Assembly (NCBI RefSeq): GCF_052119425.1
Contig: NZ_JBQKFH010000008.1
Coordinates: 1-64,000, forward strand
DNA length: 64,000 nt
Source: Enterococcus_E cecorum_C
GTDB lineage: Bacteria > Bacillota > Bacilli > Lactobacillales > Enterococcaceae
Reading direction: 5' to 3'
Shown here piece by piece: positions 43,646-51,964 of the stretch (positions are counted from its first letter, which is position 1; the number at the start of each line of letters is the position of its first letter). Made by a program: the position numbers and the translations under genes. A model generated the notes under the pieces. The model worked only from the letters and a program-made list of their open reading frames with translations, was not told where the DNA came from and ran no database searches.

Positions 43646-44975
43646 GACCTAATAACCCCCGTTTCATTGGTTCAAATTTTAATTTGGTTTCTTCAAATTC
43701 TTCATCGGCATTCGAATCTTGGACAATCCCACAGCCAGCAAAACATTCGCCATAGATTGCCTCCTCTTGTCCATAAACTCCCGAGCGTATACCTACCACA
43801 AATTCGCCACTATCTTCAAATAAGCGATAATAGCCAATCGGTGCCCCATACAAGCCACGGTCTAAGTTCTCATTTTCCTGTAAGTAACTAAGGGCCGCTT
43901 CTTTTGGATTACCACCTAAAGCTGGGGTTGGATGAAGGTTTTCAATCACCTCTAAAAAGCGACTTTGCTCTTGTCGTTGACCAGCTAATGTTAAGAAGAT
44001 ATGTTGGACTTGCTCATTTTTTAATATTTGTCTTGGGCCTAATGCGACTTGGCCATTGACAAAAGGCGCTAATTGTCCTTGAATCGCTTCAACAACGATT
44101 TGGTGTTCTTTGGTATTTTTCGCATCATGCAATAAAAGATTGGCTAATTCCACATCCTCTGCAGGTGTTTGGCCGCGGCGAATCGTCCCAGCAACACTGG
44201 CAGTCAGATATTCACTGGTCGTTGCTTTTAATAAGCGTTCCGGTGTCGCACCAAAAAAGTGACGCGTCGGCCCATCTAAATAAAAACGATACGTATTTTT
44301 TTGCAAGGCGACTAAATTTGCCATCAACTGACCTGGCACTAACTCTGTCGCATGAAAAGCCATTTTACGTGCCAAAACGACTTTATTCAACACTTGGCTA
44401 GACTTTAACATTTGAATCGTTTGTTGAGCTAAATGTGTCCATGCTTCTTTGGCTAAATAGTTAAATTCCGCATTGGCAGATAAAGCAGAGTGTACGTGCC
44501 AGTCTTGATTTGCTGCTAAAAATGCTTGAACTTGTTGCTTTAACTGTTGATACTTCGCTTTTGCCTGTGCTTTGGATTCAGCAAGGACCAAAATGCTTAA
44601 CAACTGCTCCGTCAAAATGATTTCAGGCAAGATAAAATATCCTTGGGCCAACTCTTGCCAGATACTTTCGCCCTTATGCTGAGAATCAAACGCAAAAGCC
44701 CCGAATAAAGCCAATGGTTGACGATCAATCACGTTCACTTCTTCCACACTGGCTTGAAGTCTATCTTTTAACGTTTGGACTTGTGCAAAATCTAAGCCAA
44801 ACCACTCAGCCACTTTCCCTAGGCCTAAACGCACTTCATCTTCTGGAGTTTGCCAAAATTGTGCCTGTAAACCACTATTTTTCGCCGCCGCAAATACCGA
44901 CAAGGCAGAAAATTTCGGGATTGCTTCTTGCCAGACATAAATTTTTTGCTGCATCGTATTATTGAAAGTTTGCAT
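43638..44975 (-). CDS. menF: Isochorismate synthase MenF
   Basis: 445-aa chorismate-binding enzyme converting chorismate to isochorismate. Signatures KVVLARKM, FFGATPERLL, VAGTIRRGQ, LHPTPALGGNP and the C-terminal GCGIVQDSNADEEFEETKLK. Either ATG 44975 or ATG 44954 could be the start. Overlaps menE by 17 nt. Confidence 0.95.
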   Translation of the reverse strand: MQTFNNTMQQKIYVWQEAIPKFSALSVFAAAKNSGLQAQFWQTPEDEVRLGLGKVAEWFGLDFAQVQTLKDRLQASVEEVNVIDRQPLALFGAFAFDSQHKGESIWQELAQGYFILPEIILTEQLLSILVLAESKAQAKAKYQQLKQQVQAFLAANQDWHVHSALSANAEFNYLAKEAWTHLAQQTIQMLKSSQVLNKVVLARKMAFHATELVPGQLMANLVALQKNTYRFYLDGPTRHFFGATPERLLKATTSEYLTASVAGTIRRGQTPAEDVELANLLLHDAKNTKEHQIVVEAIQGQLAPFVNGQVALGPRQILKNEQVQHIFLTLAGQRQEQSRFLEVIENLHPTPALGGNPKEAALSYLQENENLDRGLYGAPIGYYRLFEDSGEFVVGIRSGVYGQEEAIYGECFAGCGIVQDSNADEEFEETKLKFEPMKRGLLGLE

Positions 44976-46476
44976 CGAATACTTTCACTCTTTCTATTTG
45001 AGATAATTGATACTTTTGGATTTTACCACTTGCAGTTTTTGGGAAATCTGCCAACACATAATAGGTGTACGGGTGTTTATACTTAGCTAATGTTTTTAAT
45101 AATATTTGTAACTGGGCTAAATCAAAATCATCAGAAGCTATTTTAAGATAAGCAACCGGGACGTGCCCCCATTTTTCATTTGCTTCTCCTACGACCGCGA
45201 CTTCTTGGATTTGCGGATGTTTTGATAGGCAGTCCTCGATTTCTTTGGGATAAATATTTTCGCCACCAGAAATGATTAACTCTCCTAAGCGACTCTTCAC
45301 AAACAAAAAGCCATCTTCATCCAGATAGCCTAAATCGCCCGTATGAAAATAACCATCTTTATCAAACCGCTCTTTCGCCAATCCGTGCAAATATCCCGGT
45401 GTGATACTTGGTCCTTTCACTAAAATTTCGCCAATTGCTTCTTTTTCGTTCAGCGGCTCAATTTTACACTGCACATCCTGTAAAGGCAGTCCTGCTGAGC
45501 CAAGTTTTGTTAAAGAATAATCAAAAGGCAAGGCAAAGATTTGTGAACAGGTCTCCGTCATCCCATAAGATTGCATCACTGGTAATTGATAAGCAAGACA
45601 TTTTTCCAAAACTTCTGCACGCACCGGTCCACCACCCAGTAAGATACCTTTCAAACTAGCGGGATAACTTTCTTTCGTCAGATTTAATAAATCTTGTAAC
45701 ATCTTCGTCACAACAGAAACCACGCTCACTTGCCCCGTCTTCAACCAATGATGGACTTGCTCGGCAGCATACTTAGGCAACAAACGGACACTCAAGCCAA
45801 TCACTAAACTACGCAAAAAAATCGACAGCCCACTAATATGATAAAGTGGCATAACATTTAGCCAACAATCATCCGCTGTCAACGATAAGCTTTTCTTCGT
45901 AGCGATGGCACTGGCTTGGTGGTTACCAAATGTTTGGCGCACACCCTTAGCTTTGCCGGTCGTCCCAGAAGTATACATAATGCTTGCGACCTGATTGGTT
46001 TGATAGCCTAAGTCGAACCAGTCTGATTTTTTAACAGGCTGAAGTTCTTGAGTCTTTGGTGCCTGAATCAACACACAAGGAGCAAATGTAACAGCCAATT
46101 TCTGGTCAGTGACAATCAGCGCCTGAGCTTGACTATCTAATAACTGTACACGACATTCACTCTCAGTCAGACGCATATTTAAAAACTGGACCGTCACCCC
46201 AAGCTCCCACAAAGCCAAAACCGTATAGATAAACGCTGGGGAGCTCTTGCCATATACCGCCACAATCGTACTATCTTTAGGTAATTTTTGCTGATAATCG
46301 TGCGCATAGCTTTGGACAATTTGCTGTAACTCAGAGAAAGTGTGGACTTGCTTTTCATAGAAAAAAGCTGGCCGCTCAGGATGAAGCACGGCTTGTTGAG
46401 TCAACCAGCTAGCATATTTTTTATGGGAATTTTGGAAATTGGTCAAAGTTTGGTTCTCGTTTTTCTTTAAAGGCAT
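44959..46476 (-). CDS. menE: o-Succinylbenzoate-CoA ligase MenE
   Basis: 505-aa adenylate-forming ligase: SIMYTSGTTGKAKGV, QSYGMTETCS, HTGDLGYLDEDGFLFVKSRLGELIISGGENIYP and catalytic Lys in TASGKIQKY. ATG 46476 has AAGG 5 nt upstream and lies inside menB (56-nt overlap in another frame). Confidence 0.95.
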   Translation of the reverse strand: MPLKKNENQTLTNFQNSHKKYASWLTQQAVLHPERPAFFYEKQVHTFSELQQIVQSYAHDYQQKLPKDSTIVAVYGKSSPAFIYTVLALWELGVTVQFLNMRLTESECRVQLLDSQAQALIVTDQKLAVTFAPCVLIQAPKTQELQPVKKSDWFDLGYQTNQVASIMYTSGTTGKAKGVRQTFGNHQASAIATKKSLSLTADDCWLNVMPLYHISGLSIFLRSLVIGLSVRLLPKYAAEQVHHWLKTGQVSVVSVVTKMLQDLLNLTKESYPASLKGILLGGGPVRAEVLEKCLAYQLPVMQSYGMTETCSQIFALPFDYSLTKLGSAGLPLQDVQCKIEPLNEKEAIGEILVKGPSITPGYLHGLAKERFDKDGYFHTGDLGYLDEDGFLFVKSRLGELIISGGENIYPKEIEDCLSKHPQIQEVAVVGEANEKWGHVPVAYLKIASDDFDLAQLQILLKTLAKYKHPYTYYVLADFPKTASGKIQKYQLSQIERVKVFDANFQ

Positions 46477-47236
46477 CACGACCTTCTTTGGCTTCATCCA
46501 TCGTGTAGTATAGTAATGTCGCATCGCCTGCTAATTGTTGAATGCCCGCTAAGCCATCTGTGTCCGCATTCATCGCTGCTTTGATCATACGTAAAGCGAG
46601 TGGACTCTTCTTCAACATTTCTTGCGCCCAACTTACCGCTTCGTCTTCTACTTGATCAACGGGCACAACTTTATTGATCCAATTCATCTCTAATGCTTCT
46701 TGAGCCGTGTATTGACGCGTCATAAACCAAACTTCTTTGGCTTTTTTATGACCAATCACGCGTGCTAAATAACCAGAACCATAGCCCCCATCAAAACTAC
46801 CGACATTCGGACCTGTTTGACCAAATTTAGCATTTTCACCGGCAATGGTTAAATCACAAACAAGTTGCAATACATTTCCGCCGCCAATCGACCAGCCTTT
46901 GACCATCGCAATCACTGGTTTTGGAATAATACGAATCAAACGTTGTAAATCTAAAACATTCAAACGTGGAATTTGATCTTCCCCAACGTAGCCACCATGG
47001 CCGCGAACTTTTTGGTCTCCACCAGAACAAAAAGCTAAATCCCCTGCTCCTGTTAATAAAATGACACCGATATCACTACGATCACGACAAATACTAAAAG
47101 CTTCAATCATTTCAGCCACTGTTTTTGGCGTAAAAGCATTATGAACATGTGGACGATTAATCGTAATTTTGGCTATTTTTTCAAACTGTTCAAATAAAAT
47201 CTCATCATACTCTTTAATTGTTTTCCACTCGCGCAT
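46421..47236 (-). CDS. menB: 1,4-Dihydroxy-2-naphthoyl-CoA synthase MenB
   Basis: 271-aa crotonase-fold enzyme closing the naphthoquinone ring. FCSGGDQKVRG, GWSIGGGNVLQL and TGPNVGSFDGGYGS are the MenB motifs. First gene of the six-gene men block, which together makes DHNA-CoA from chorismate. No menA or menG is present here. Ribosome-binding site AAGGAAG. Confidence 0.97.
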   Translation of the reverse strand: MREWKTIKEYDEILFEQFEKIAKITINRPHVHNAFTPKTVAEMIEAFSICRDRSDIGVILLTGAGDLAFCSGGDQKVRGHGGYVGEDQIPRLNVLDLQRLIRIIPKPVIAMVKGWSIGGGNVLQLVCDLTIAGENAKFGQTGPNVGSFDGGYGSGYLARVIGHKKAKEVWFMTRQYTAQEALEMNWINKVVPVDQVEDEAVSWAQEMLKKSPLALRMIKAAMNADTDGLAGIQQLAGDATLLYYTMDEAKEGRDAFKEKREPNFDQFPKFP

Positions 47237-47269
47237 ATAGACACTTCCTTTAAATCTTTCTTAATCATC

Positions 47270-47296
47270 GTGCTTTGCGAAACTTTTGCAAAACAC
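47270..47296. promoter_or_regulatory. Dyad upstream of menB
   Basis: Arms GTGCTTTGC and GCAAAACAC (9 bp, one mismatch pair) around a 9-nt spacer, 34 bp before menB and downstream of a TATACT-like -10 near 47300; possible men operator. Confidence 0.4.
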
Positions 47297-47431
47297 CTCT
47301 TTTAAAGTATACACAAAATTAGTAAAATACGCTTGAGATAACCCTTAGAAATTGATTTGATAAAAGACAATAATAAATAAACGCAATTGAACTCTTGATA
47401 TATCTAAGCTTTTACAATTTCAAAATAAATA

Positions 47432-47475
47432 AGCAAAACCACCACTCTAGCTTGTTGGTCTAGGGCGATGGTATG
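47432..47475 (-). terminator. Hairpin with T-rich tail upstream of the toxin locus
   Basis: On the minus strand a GC-rich imperfect stem (ACCATC..CTAG with CTAG..GGTGGT) is followed by TTTTGCTTATTTATTTT. It could end a short minus-strand RNA starting near 47520. Otherwise the stretch between menB and the toxin holds nothing coding that I can see. Confidence 0.4.
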
Positions 47476-47502
47476 AGTAAAATATTTTTTTGTTAAAAAC
47501 TA

Positions 47503-47531
47503 TTGCATTCGTTTACCGTATACATTATGAT
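47503..47531 (+). promoter_or_regulatory. Toxin mRNA promoter
   Basis: TTGCAT (47503-47508), exactly 17 bp, TATGAT (47526-47531). Confidence 0.75.
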
Positions 47532-47593
47532 AAACTCATAAGGTTAGTAAAGTTAAAGACGGTTAGCAATTCTCATTTCTGGGGGTGGTGCTT

Positions 47594-47728
47594 ATGAGTG
47601 TAACAACTCTGCAACGCATTCTAAAGAAAGGAATTTGCAAAATGTCTGTTTATGAAGCGCTAAGCCTAATGATTGCTTTTGCGACATTAATCGTGCTAGT
47701 GAATAATAATAAAGACAATAAAAAATAG
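47594..47728 (+). CDS. TxpA/BsrG-like holin-type toxin peptide (type I system)
   Basis: The core peptide, 28 aa from ATG 47642 (MSVYEALSLMIAF, then a hydrophobic run to LIVLVNNNKDNKK), has the M-S/T-x-Y-E-x-L-x-x-M-I-x-F start of Bacillus TxpA/BsrG and of the 'putative holin-like toxin' family, which damage the membrane. AAAGGAATTTGC precedes that ATG. A longer in-frame start at 47594 has GGGGGTGG before it and adds 16 basic residues. The start at 47594 is inside a 9-bp perfect pair with the 5' end of the mRNA (47534-47542 with 47591-47599), so translation may be masked. A convergent RNA covers the 3' end. Confidence 0.75.
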   Translation: MSVTTLQRILKKGICKMSVYEALSLMIAFATLIVLVNNNKDNKK

Positions 47729-47763
47729 CCGTCTAAACTTTTAGCGAGGTTTTCGGCTATTTT
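47722..47763. terminator. Shared bidirectional terminator of toxin mRNA and antitoxin RNA
   Basis: AAAATAGCCG/CGGCTATTTT stem, T-runs on both sides; overlaps the toxin stop codon. Confidence 0.75.
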
Positions 47764-47815
47764 TCAACTAGTATAAAATCAAGCTACCGTCTTCAAACGG
47801 TGCTAACCTTTTTCT
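47724..47815 (-). ncRNA. Candidate antitoxin RNA (RatA-like)
   Basis: A strong minus-strand promoter, TTGCAC (47845-47850), 17 bp, TATAGT (47822-47827), would start an RNA near 47815. It contains a hairpin ACCGT/ACGGT and ends at the shared terminator, about 90 nt in all and fully complementary to the last part of the toxin mRNA. Convergent 3'-overlap is how txpA/ratA and bsrG/SR4 are built. Confidence 0.65.
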
Positions 47816-47853
47816 ATTTACACTATATCATGTTTAGAAAAGAGGTGCAAGCG

Positions 47854-48036
47854 ATGCAATCGGAAAATAAACAAACCATCGCTAACCGTAAGTATAGAGA
47901 AAAGAACAGAGAAAAAACCAACCAACAAGCTTATAAACGATCTGGTAAATTATTCATTTTGAATTATGCAACTGAAGAAGATTTACAATTGTTTGAGAGT
48001 TACATACAAGAAAGAAGAAAAACACTAAAAGGCTAA
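47854..48036 (+). CDS. Small basic protein of unknown function
   Basis: 60 aa from ATG 47854 (AGAGGTG 6 nt upstream). Basic, Gln/Asn/Lys-rich first half (NRKYREKNREKTN), then FILNYATEEDLQLFESYIQER, which could form a short strand-helix unit. No family recognised. It starts inside the antitoxin promoter region, and a terminator follows, so it is a separate small gene next to the toxin locus; whether it belongs to it is open. Confidence 0.65.
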   Translation: MQSENKQTIANRKYREKNREKTNQQAYKRSGKLFILNYATEEDLQLFESYIQERRKTLKG

Positions 48037-48060
48037 CACATTATAAACTAGCCTTTTTTA
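48027..48060 (+). terminator. Terminator of the small basic gene
   Basis: AAAGGCTA/TAGCCTTT stem with seven T. Confidence 0.75.
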
Positions 48061-48200
48061 TATCCCAAAATCTTTCATCCATTGAAAATTGTATAACTGC
48101 AATTTTCAATTCACTACGTACAAGAAAATACAAAATTATCCTAAGAATGTGTGAATAAGCAATTTCTCAAATCAAATCCACCCTCGTACTTCCATTTTTT

Positions 48201-48209
48201 TGCTATAAT
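48201..48209 (+). promoter_or_regulatory. Extended -10 promoter of the thioesterase gene
   Basis: TG-c-TATAAT, 25 bp before the ATG. Confidence 0.6.
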
Positions 48210-48233
48210 GAGAAAAAAAGCGGAGGAATACCC

Positions 48234-48608
48234 ATGAATTTATTAGAACATCTCGATATTCAAATCAAGCAAACTACCCCAGAACAAGTCGAACTTTCGC
48301 TTATCGTCCGTGAAATCCATAAACAACCCTTTGGCATCATGCACGGAGGGATGAACGGTGTCTTAATCGAAACCGCCTGTAGTCTCGGCGCCAATCAAAA
48401 TGTAAAATCCAATGAATATTGCGTAGGTGTAGACTTACAAGTAAATCACTTGCGAGCAGTCACTTCAGGAGAATTAACTATCCGCGCAATTCCTGATAAA
48501 GTTGGCCGCACGATTCAAGTCTGGCAAGCCACCGTTTATCAAAAAGAGCAAAAAATCGCAGTTGGCCGTTGCACCCTCATGACACAAAGAGCACAAACAA
48601 AAGACTAG
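48234..48608 (+). CDS. Hotdog-fold thioesterase, candidate MenI
   Basis: 124 aa of the PaaI/4HBT type: FGIMHGGMNGVLIETACSLGAN holds the HGG loop and catalytic Glu, and NHLRAVTSGELTIRA follows. The men block ends at DHNA-CoA, whose hydrolysis needs a MenI thioesterase of just this kind, and this gene lies 1 kb from menB, so MenI is the best guess. Other acyl-CoA substrates cannot be ruled out. GCGGAGG before the ATG. Confidence 0.82.
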   Translation: MNLLEHLDIQIKQTTPEQVELSLIVREIHKQPFGIMHGGMNGVLIETACSLGANQNVKSNEYCVGVDLQVNHLRAVTSGELTIRAIPDKVGRTIQVWQATVYQKEQKIAVGRCTLMTQRAQTKD

Positions 48609-48641
48609 GACGGAAAATTCCTGTGCCTAGTCTTGTTTTGT
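48601..48641 (+). terminator. Terminator of the thioesterase gene
   Basis: AAGACTAGG/CCTAGTCTT stem overlapping the stop codon, then GTTTTG. Confidence 0.75.
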
Positions 48642-48702
48642 TGCTATTCGTTTTCTTCTACATATTAAGCGGTACATGCCCAACTTAAGAGATGGGTTTG
48701 CT

Positions 48703-49185
48703 TTATTTTTGTCTTCTCACCCATTTTTGAAAAACATGAGGATAAATATTTTCTTCGTCTAACACGCCAGGAATTTCTTCGACTAGCTCAAAATCACTAA
48801 AGTCAATCTCGCCAATATACGCATCGCCTGTAAATTCCGCATCAATCAATGTACGATAAATCACATCGGTATACGGCAAGAATAAGCGAAAAATATCGCC
48901 ACCGCCCCCAACGTGCAAGTCTTCTACAGCTAAGACTTCTTCTGGTGAGTGAATAATTTCAGCATTTTCATATAGTGGCAACTCATTTTGACGGGTGCAA
49001 ACATAAATCTTCTTATAAGCTTTGGATCTTTTCCCTAGCCCTTCATACGTTTTTCGCCCCATCACTAAGGTCCCGTTCATCGTTTTGCTCTTAAAAAAAT
49101 TCAAATCATTCGGTAATTTCCATGGTAATAACCCATCTTTACCAATTAAACCATTTTTATCTTGCGCCCAAATTGCTGTTATCAT
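48703..49185 (-). CDS. folA: Dihydrofolate reductase
   Basis: 160-aa target of trimethoprim; reduces dihydrofolate with NADPH. AIWAQDKNGLIGKDGLLPWKLPNDLNFF at the N-terminus, MGRKTYEGLG and VGGGGDIFRLFLPYTDVIYRT. Usually chromosomal; thyA is not in the window. Resistance-type substitutions cannot be judged without an alignment. Confidence 0.96.
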   Translation of the reverse strand: MITAIWAQDKNGLIGKDGLLPWKLPNDLNFFKSKTMNGTLVMGRKTYEGLGKRSKAYKKIYVCTRQNELPLYENAEIIHSPEEVLAVEDLHVGGGGDIFRLFLPYTDVIYRTLIDAEFTGDAYIGEIDFSDFELVEEIPGVLDEENIYPHVFQKWVRRQK

Positions 49186-49303
49186 TTGCTCGGCTCCTTT
49201 TGTTCGTTTTTTTCATTATAACGAATCTCAAAGAAGAAAGAAATACCGAATCTAACTTCCATATGGTAAAATCAAATTAGGATGTGTTGAGGAGTGATTT
49301 AGC

Positions 49304-49672
49304 ATGGCCTATTTTTCTTTAAGTTTATTATTTGAAGCATTTGATGCAAAAACAAAAATTTCTAGAAAAGCTTATGAACATCGGATTGTTTTAGTACAAT
49401 TTCCAGTAAAACCTGATAAAGCGACACTGATTGATTATTGTAAGCAACATTTTACTGAAGAACCTTATCAAACAGCTGATGGTACGCTTGATTTTTGGCA
49501 AGTAAGCAAAATAATCGACTGTTTTGAATTAGTTGAAGAAGTTTCCGGAAATATCCATACGCCGCTTGAAGTATACAGTAGATATTTTGCAGATGACTTT
49601 GATAGTACTCGCGAAGAAATTCTTGAAAAATATTTTTCCGATTACGTGTATGAAGATCAGGAAAATGATTAA
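49304..49672 (+). CDS. DUF4288-like hypothetical protein
   Basis: 122 aa, acidic, soluble. Short strand-rich core (FSLSLLFEAFDAKT, then FELVEEV, EVYSRYF) resembling DUF4288-type proteins, but I am not certain of the family. GAGGAG before the ATG and a shared terminator behind it support a real single-gene unit. No function can be given. Confidence 0.8.
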   Translation: MAYFSLSLLFEAFDAKTKISRKAYEHRIVLVQFPVKPDKATLIDYCKQHFTEEPYQTADGTLDFWQVSKIIDCFELVEEVSGNIHTPLEVYSRYFADDFDSTREEILEKYFSDYVYEDQEND

Positions 49673-49684
49673 ATAACCCAAATT

Positions 49685-49729
49685 AAAAAAGCAAATCTAT
49701 CTGTTGGGGCAGACGGATTTGCTTTTTTA
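49685..49729. terminator. Bidirectional terminator
   Basis: AAAGCAAATC/GATTTGCTTT stem with A and T runs, between convergent genes. Confidence 0.8.
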
Positions 49730-49764
49730 AAGTAAACAATTACAAAAACTTGATAAGAGCTAAA

Positions 49765-50223
49765 TTAATGGGTTGGACGAGTAGTATTGTCCATGTGGGT
49801 TTTCACTACGAATACATCCACTTTTGAATTTTGAACGATAAAATCAGTTGTAGAACCGATGAATAGACGGGTAAATGAGTTCGTACCACTTGCCCCCATC
49901 ATGATTAAATCGGCATTTTGATCTTTGGCAGTTTCAAGAATGGCATTTTTTGCACTACCTACTTCTAGAATCGTTTTACAATTAATATTATCTTTGGCTG
50001 CATCTTCAGCATAATCTTCTAGAAATTCTTTTGCGGTATTCATTAATGGATCAATTTCGAATCCACCGCCGTAATCATGCATTGCGATTCCAGATGTATC
50101 GACAACAGATAATACGATTAAGTGTGCATTCGTTTGTTGGGCATAACGTTTTGCTTTTTGATAAGCTAAATCCGCTAAAATGGAACCATCGATTGGTACC
50201 AAGATTCTACGATAATTTGCCAT
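49765..50223 (-). CDS. Universal stress protein (UspA family)
   Basis: 152 aa with the ATP-binding form of the family: ILVPIDGS at the start and MGASGTNSFTRLFIGSTTDFIV at the C-terminus (GxxG-x9-GS/T). Probably induced in stationary phase or stress; single gene with AAGGAATG before the ATG. Confidence 0.92.
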   Translation of the reverse strand: MANYRRILVPIDGSILADLAYQKAKRYAQQTNAHLIVLSVVDTSGIAMHDYGGGFEIDPLMNTAKEFLEDYAEDAAKDNINCKTILEVGSAKNAILETAKDQNADLIMMGASGTNSFTRLFIGSTTDFIVQNSKVDVFVVKTHMDNTTRPTH

Positions 50224-50298
50224 ACGACATTCCTTCTTTCCTATACCTTTATTTTACCGTGTTTTTTCGTGAATTCAACAACAAATTGCCTTGACGAA

Positions 50299-50883
50299 TT
50301 ACTTTTTTTCTGCTTCGTTCGGATTGACAATTTCTAATAAAATAAATTTTTCGTCTTCATAAGCAAATTTATAAATCGTACAATTACCCATGCCTCTTTG
50401 TGGACTAACCTTGGCATAATCTTCCCAAACACGTAAAAAATTCCGACACGCCCCACCATGAGAGACAACCAAAGTAGGCAAATCATTATTCACTTCTTGC
50501 ATAATTGCCTGCATGGTGTCGTTCATTCGCTGCATCAATTGTTCTTGACTTTCTCCGCCATAATGCACAAAAAAGTCGCCATAAGGTAAAGGTGGGTTTA
50601 AAAATTCGGGTTCTCCTTCAAAGCGTCCAAAATTCCATTCTTTCAAGCCTTTTTTACGTTGGTAAGGCAAGTCACAAACAATTTCTAAAGTATCACAAGC
50701 CCGCTCTTGAGTCGATGCATAGGCCTGACCAAACTGGATACCTTGTGATTGAAAATATTGTCTTGCTTGCCGGGCTTGTTCTTTGCCTAATTCAGTTAAG
50801 GGCGAGTCACACCAGCCTTGCACTTTTTTCAATTCGTTAAAAAGTGTCTGTCCATGCCGCATTAAATATACGATTTTTACCAT
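50299..50883 (-). CDS. Histidine phosphatase/phosphoglycerate mutase-like protein
   Basis: 194 aa with the RHG motif LMRHGQTLFN, phosphate pocket ERACDT and acid/His motif VVSHGGACRN. More likely a general phosphatase than glycolytic mutase, given its short length. Start ATG 50883 has AGGGA upstream; another ATG at 50889 lies too close. Confidence 0.87.
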   Translation of the reverse strand: MVKIVYLMRHGQTLFNELKKVQGWCDSPLTELGKEQARQARQYFQSQGIQFGQAYASTQERACDTLEIVCDLPYQRKKGLKEWNFGRFEGEPEFLNPPLPYGDFFVHYGGESQEQLMQRMNDTMQAIMQEVNNDLPTLVVSHGGACRNFLRVWEDYAKVSPQRGMGNCTIYKFAYEDEKFILLEIVNPNEAEKK

Positions 50884-50900
50884 TGTCATTCCCTACTTTC

Positions 50901-50930
50901 AAAAAGAGCCGCTCCTCAAGAACAGCTCTA
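50901..50930 (-). terminator. Terminator between manA and the phosphatase gene
   Basis: AGAGC-G/C-GCTCT stem followed by five T on the minus strand. Confidence 0.6.
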
Positions 50931-50934
50931 ATCA

Positions 50935-51894
50935 TTATTTATTATTCTTCGCTGTATCAGAGGCAATAATTCTGACATCGCCTTTGATTTGCCATTCCTT
51001 CACTTGATTTGGCAAAATACAGCTTGTCCCCATATTTAACTCATATTCTTTGCCATCCACGACTAGATAACCAAAACCTTCAATCACCGTCATCAAAGTA
51101 TACGGCGCAAAAGCTTTGAAAGAACATTCTCCCTTCACAAGCCATTCATAGACATTGAAAAATTCAGTTTGAAGATAAGTGGTAATCGCACTGTTGCCTT
51201 TACGTACTTCTTTAATCGCTAATTCTGGTGCATGGTCAGGGACATTGGTCACATCAATGGACTGTTGGATGTGTAATTCACGTGTATTTCCTTGCGCATC
51301 TTTGCGATCATAATCATACACCCGATAAGTCGTATCTGAGCTTTGTTGGGTTTCTAAAATCATGATTCCTTTACCAATCGCATGCATCGTCCCACTCGGA
51401 ACAAAGAAGAAATCCCCTTTTCTCACTGGCACATGTTTTAATAAATCATCCCAACGTCCCTCTTGAATCATTTCGGCCAATTCTTCTTTGGTTTGCGCAT
51501 GATGACCATAAATGATTTCAGCTCCTGGCGCGGCATCAATAATATACCAGCACTCGGTCTTTCCTAGCTCACCAGCATGATGTTTGCCATATTCATCATC
51601 AGGATGGACTTGGACAGATAAATCATCTTCCGCATCCAAAATCTTCACTAATAATGGAAAAACTTCTTCTGATTGATGACCGAATAACTCTTGATGGTCT
51701 TGCCAAAGTTGATCTAAAGTTTGACCTTTGAAAGGACCATTTTCAATCACACTTTTGCCATGGGGATGCGCACTGATTGCCCAGTCTTCTCCTATCTTGT
51801 CACTAGGAAGTTCAAAACCAAAGACAGTATTTAATCTTGAGCCACCCCAAATTTTTTCTTGAAATACGGGTTTCATAAATAAAGGTTCTACCAA
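50935..51894 (-). CDS. manA: Mannose-6-phosphate isomerase, class I
   Basis: 319-aa zinc enzyme linking mannose-6-P and fructose-6-P. Cupin metal ligands in LSVQVHPDDEYG and later His in GTMHAIGKG; IWGGSRL at the N-terminus. A TTG at 51894 (MVEPLFMKPVF, spacing 7 nt after GAAAGAG) fits relatives better than the GTG at 51903. Confidence 0.93.
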   Translation of the reverse strand: MVEPLFMKPVFQEKIWGGSRLNTVFGFELPSDKIGEDWAISAHPHGKSVIENGPFKGQTLDQLWQDHQELFGHQSEEVFPLLVKILDAEDDLSVQVHPDDEYGKHHAGELGKTECWYIIDAAPGAEIIYGHHAQTKEELAEMIQEGRWDDLLKHVPVRKGDFFFVPSGTMHAIGKGIMILETQQSSDTTYRVYDYDRKDAQGNTRELHIQQSIDVTNVPDHAPELAIKEVRKGNSAITTYLQTEFFNVYEWLVKGECSFKAFAPYTLMTVIEGFGYLVVDGKEYELNMGTSCILPNQVKEWQIKGDVRIIASDTAKNNK

Positions 51895-51964
51895 ATGAAT
51901 CACTCTTTCTTGTATAGGTTTACAAACAAGTCCATTATATCACAAATGTCTAGACTTTTTACTT

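Noticed and set aside
47432..47475. Terminator of menB
   Set aside because: menB is transcribed away from this hairpin, so it cannot end that transcript.
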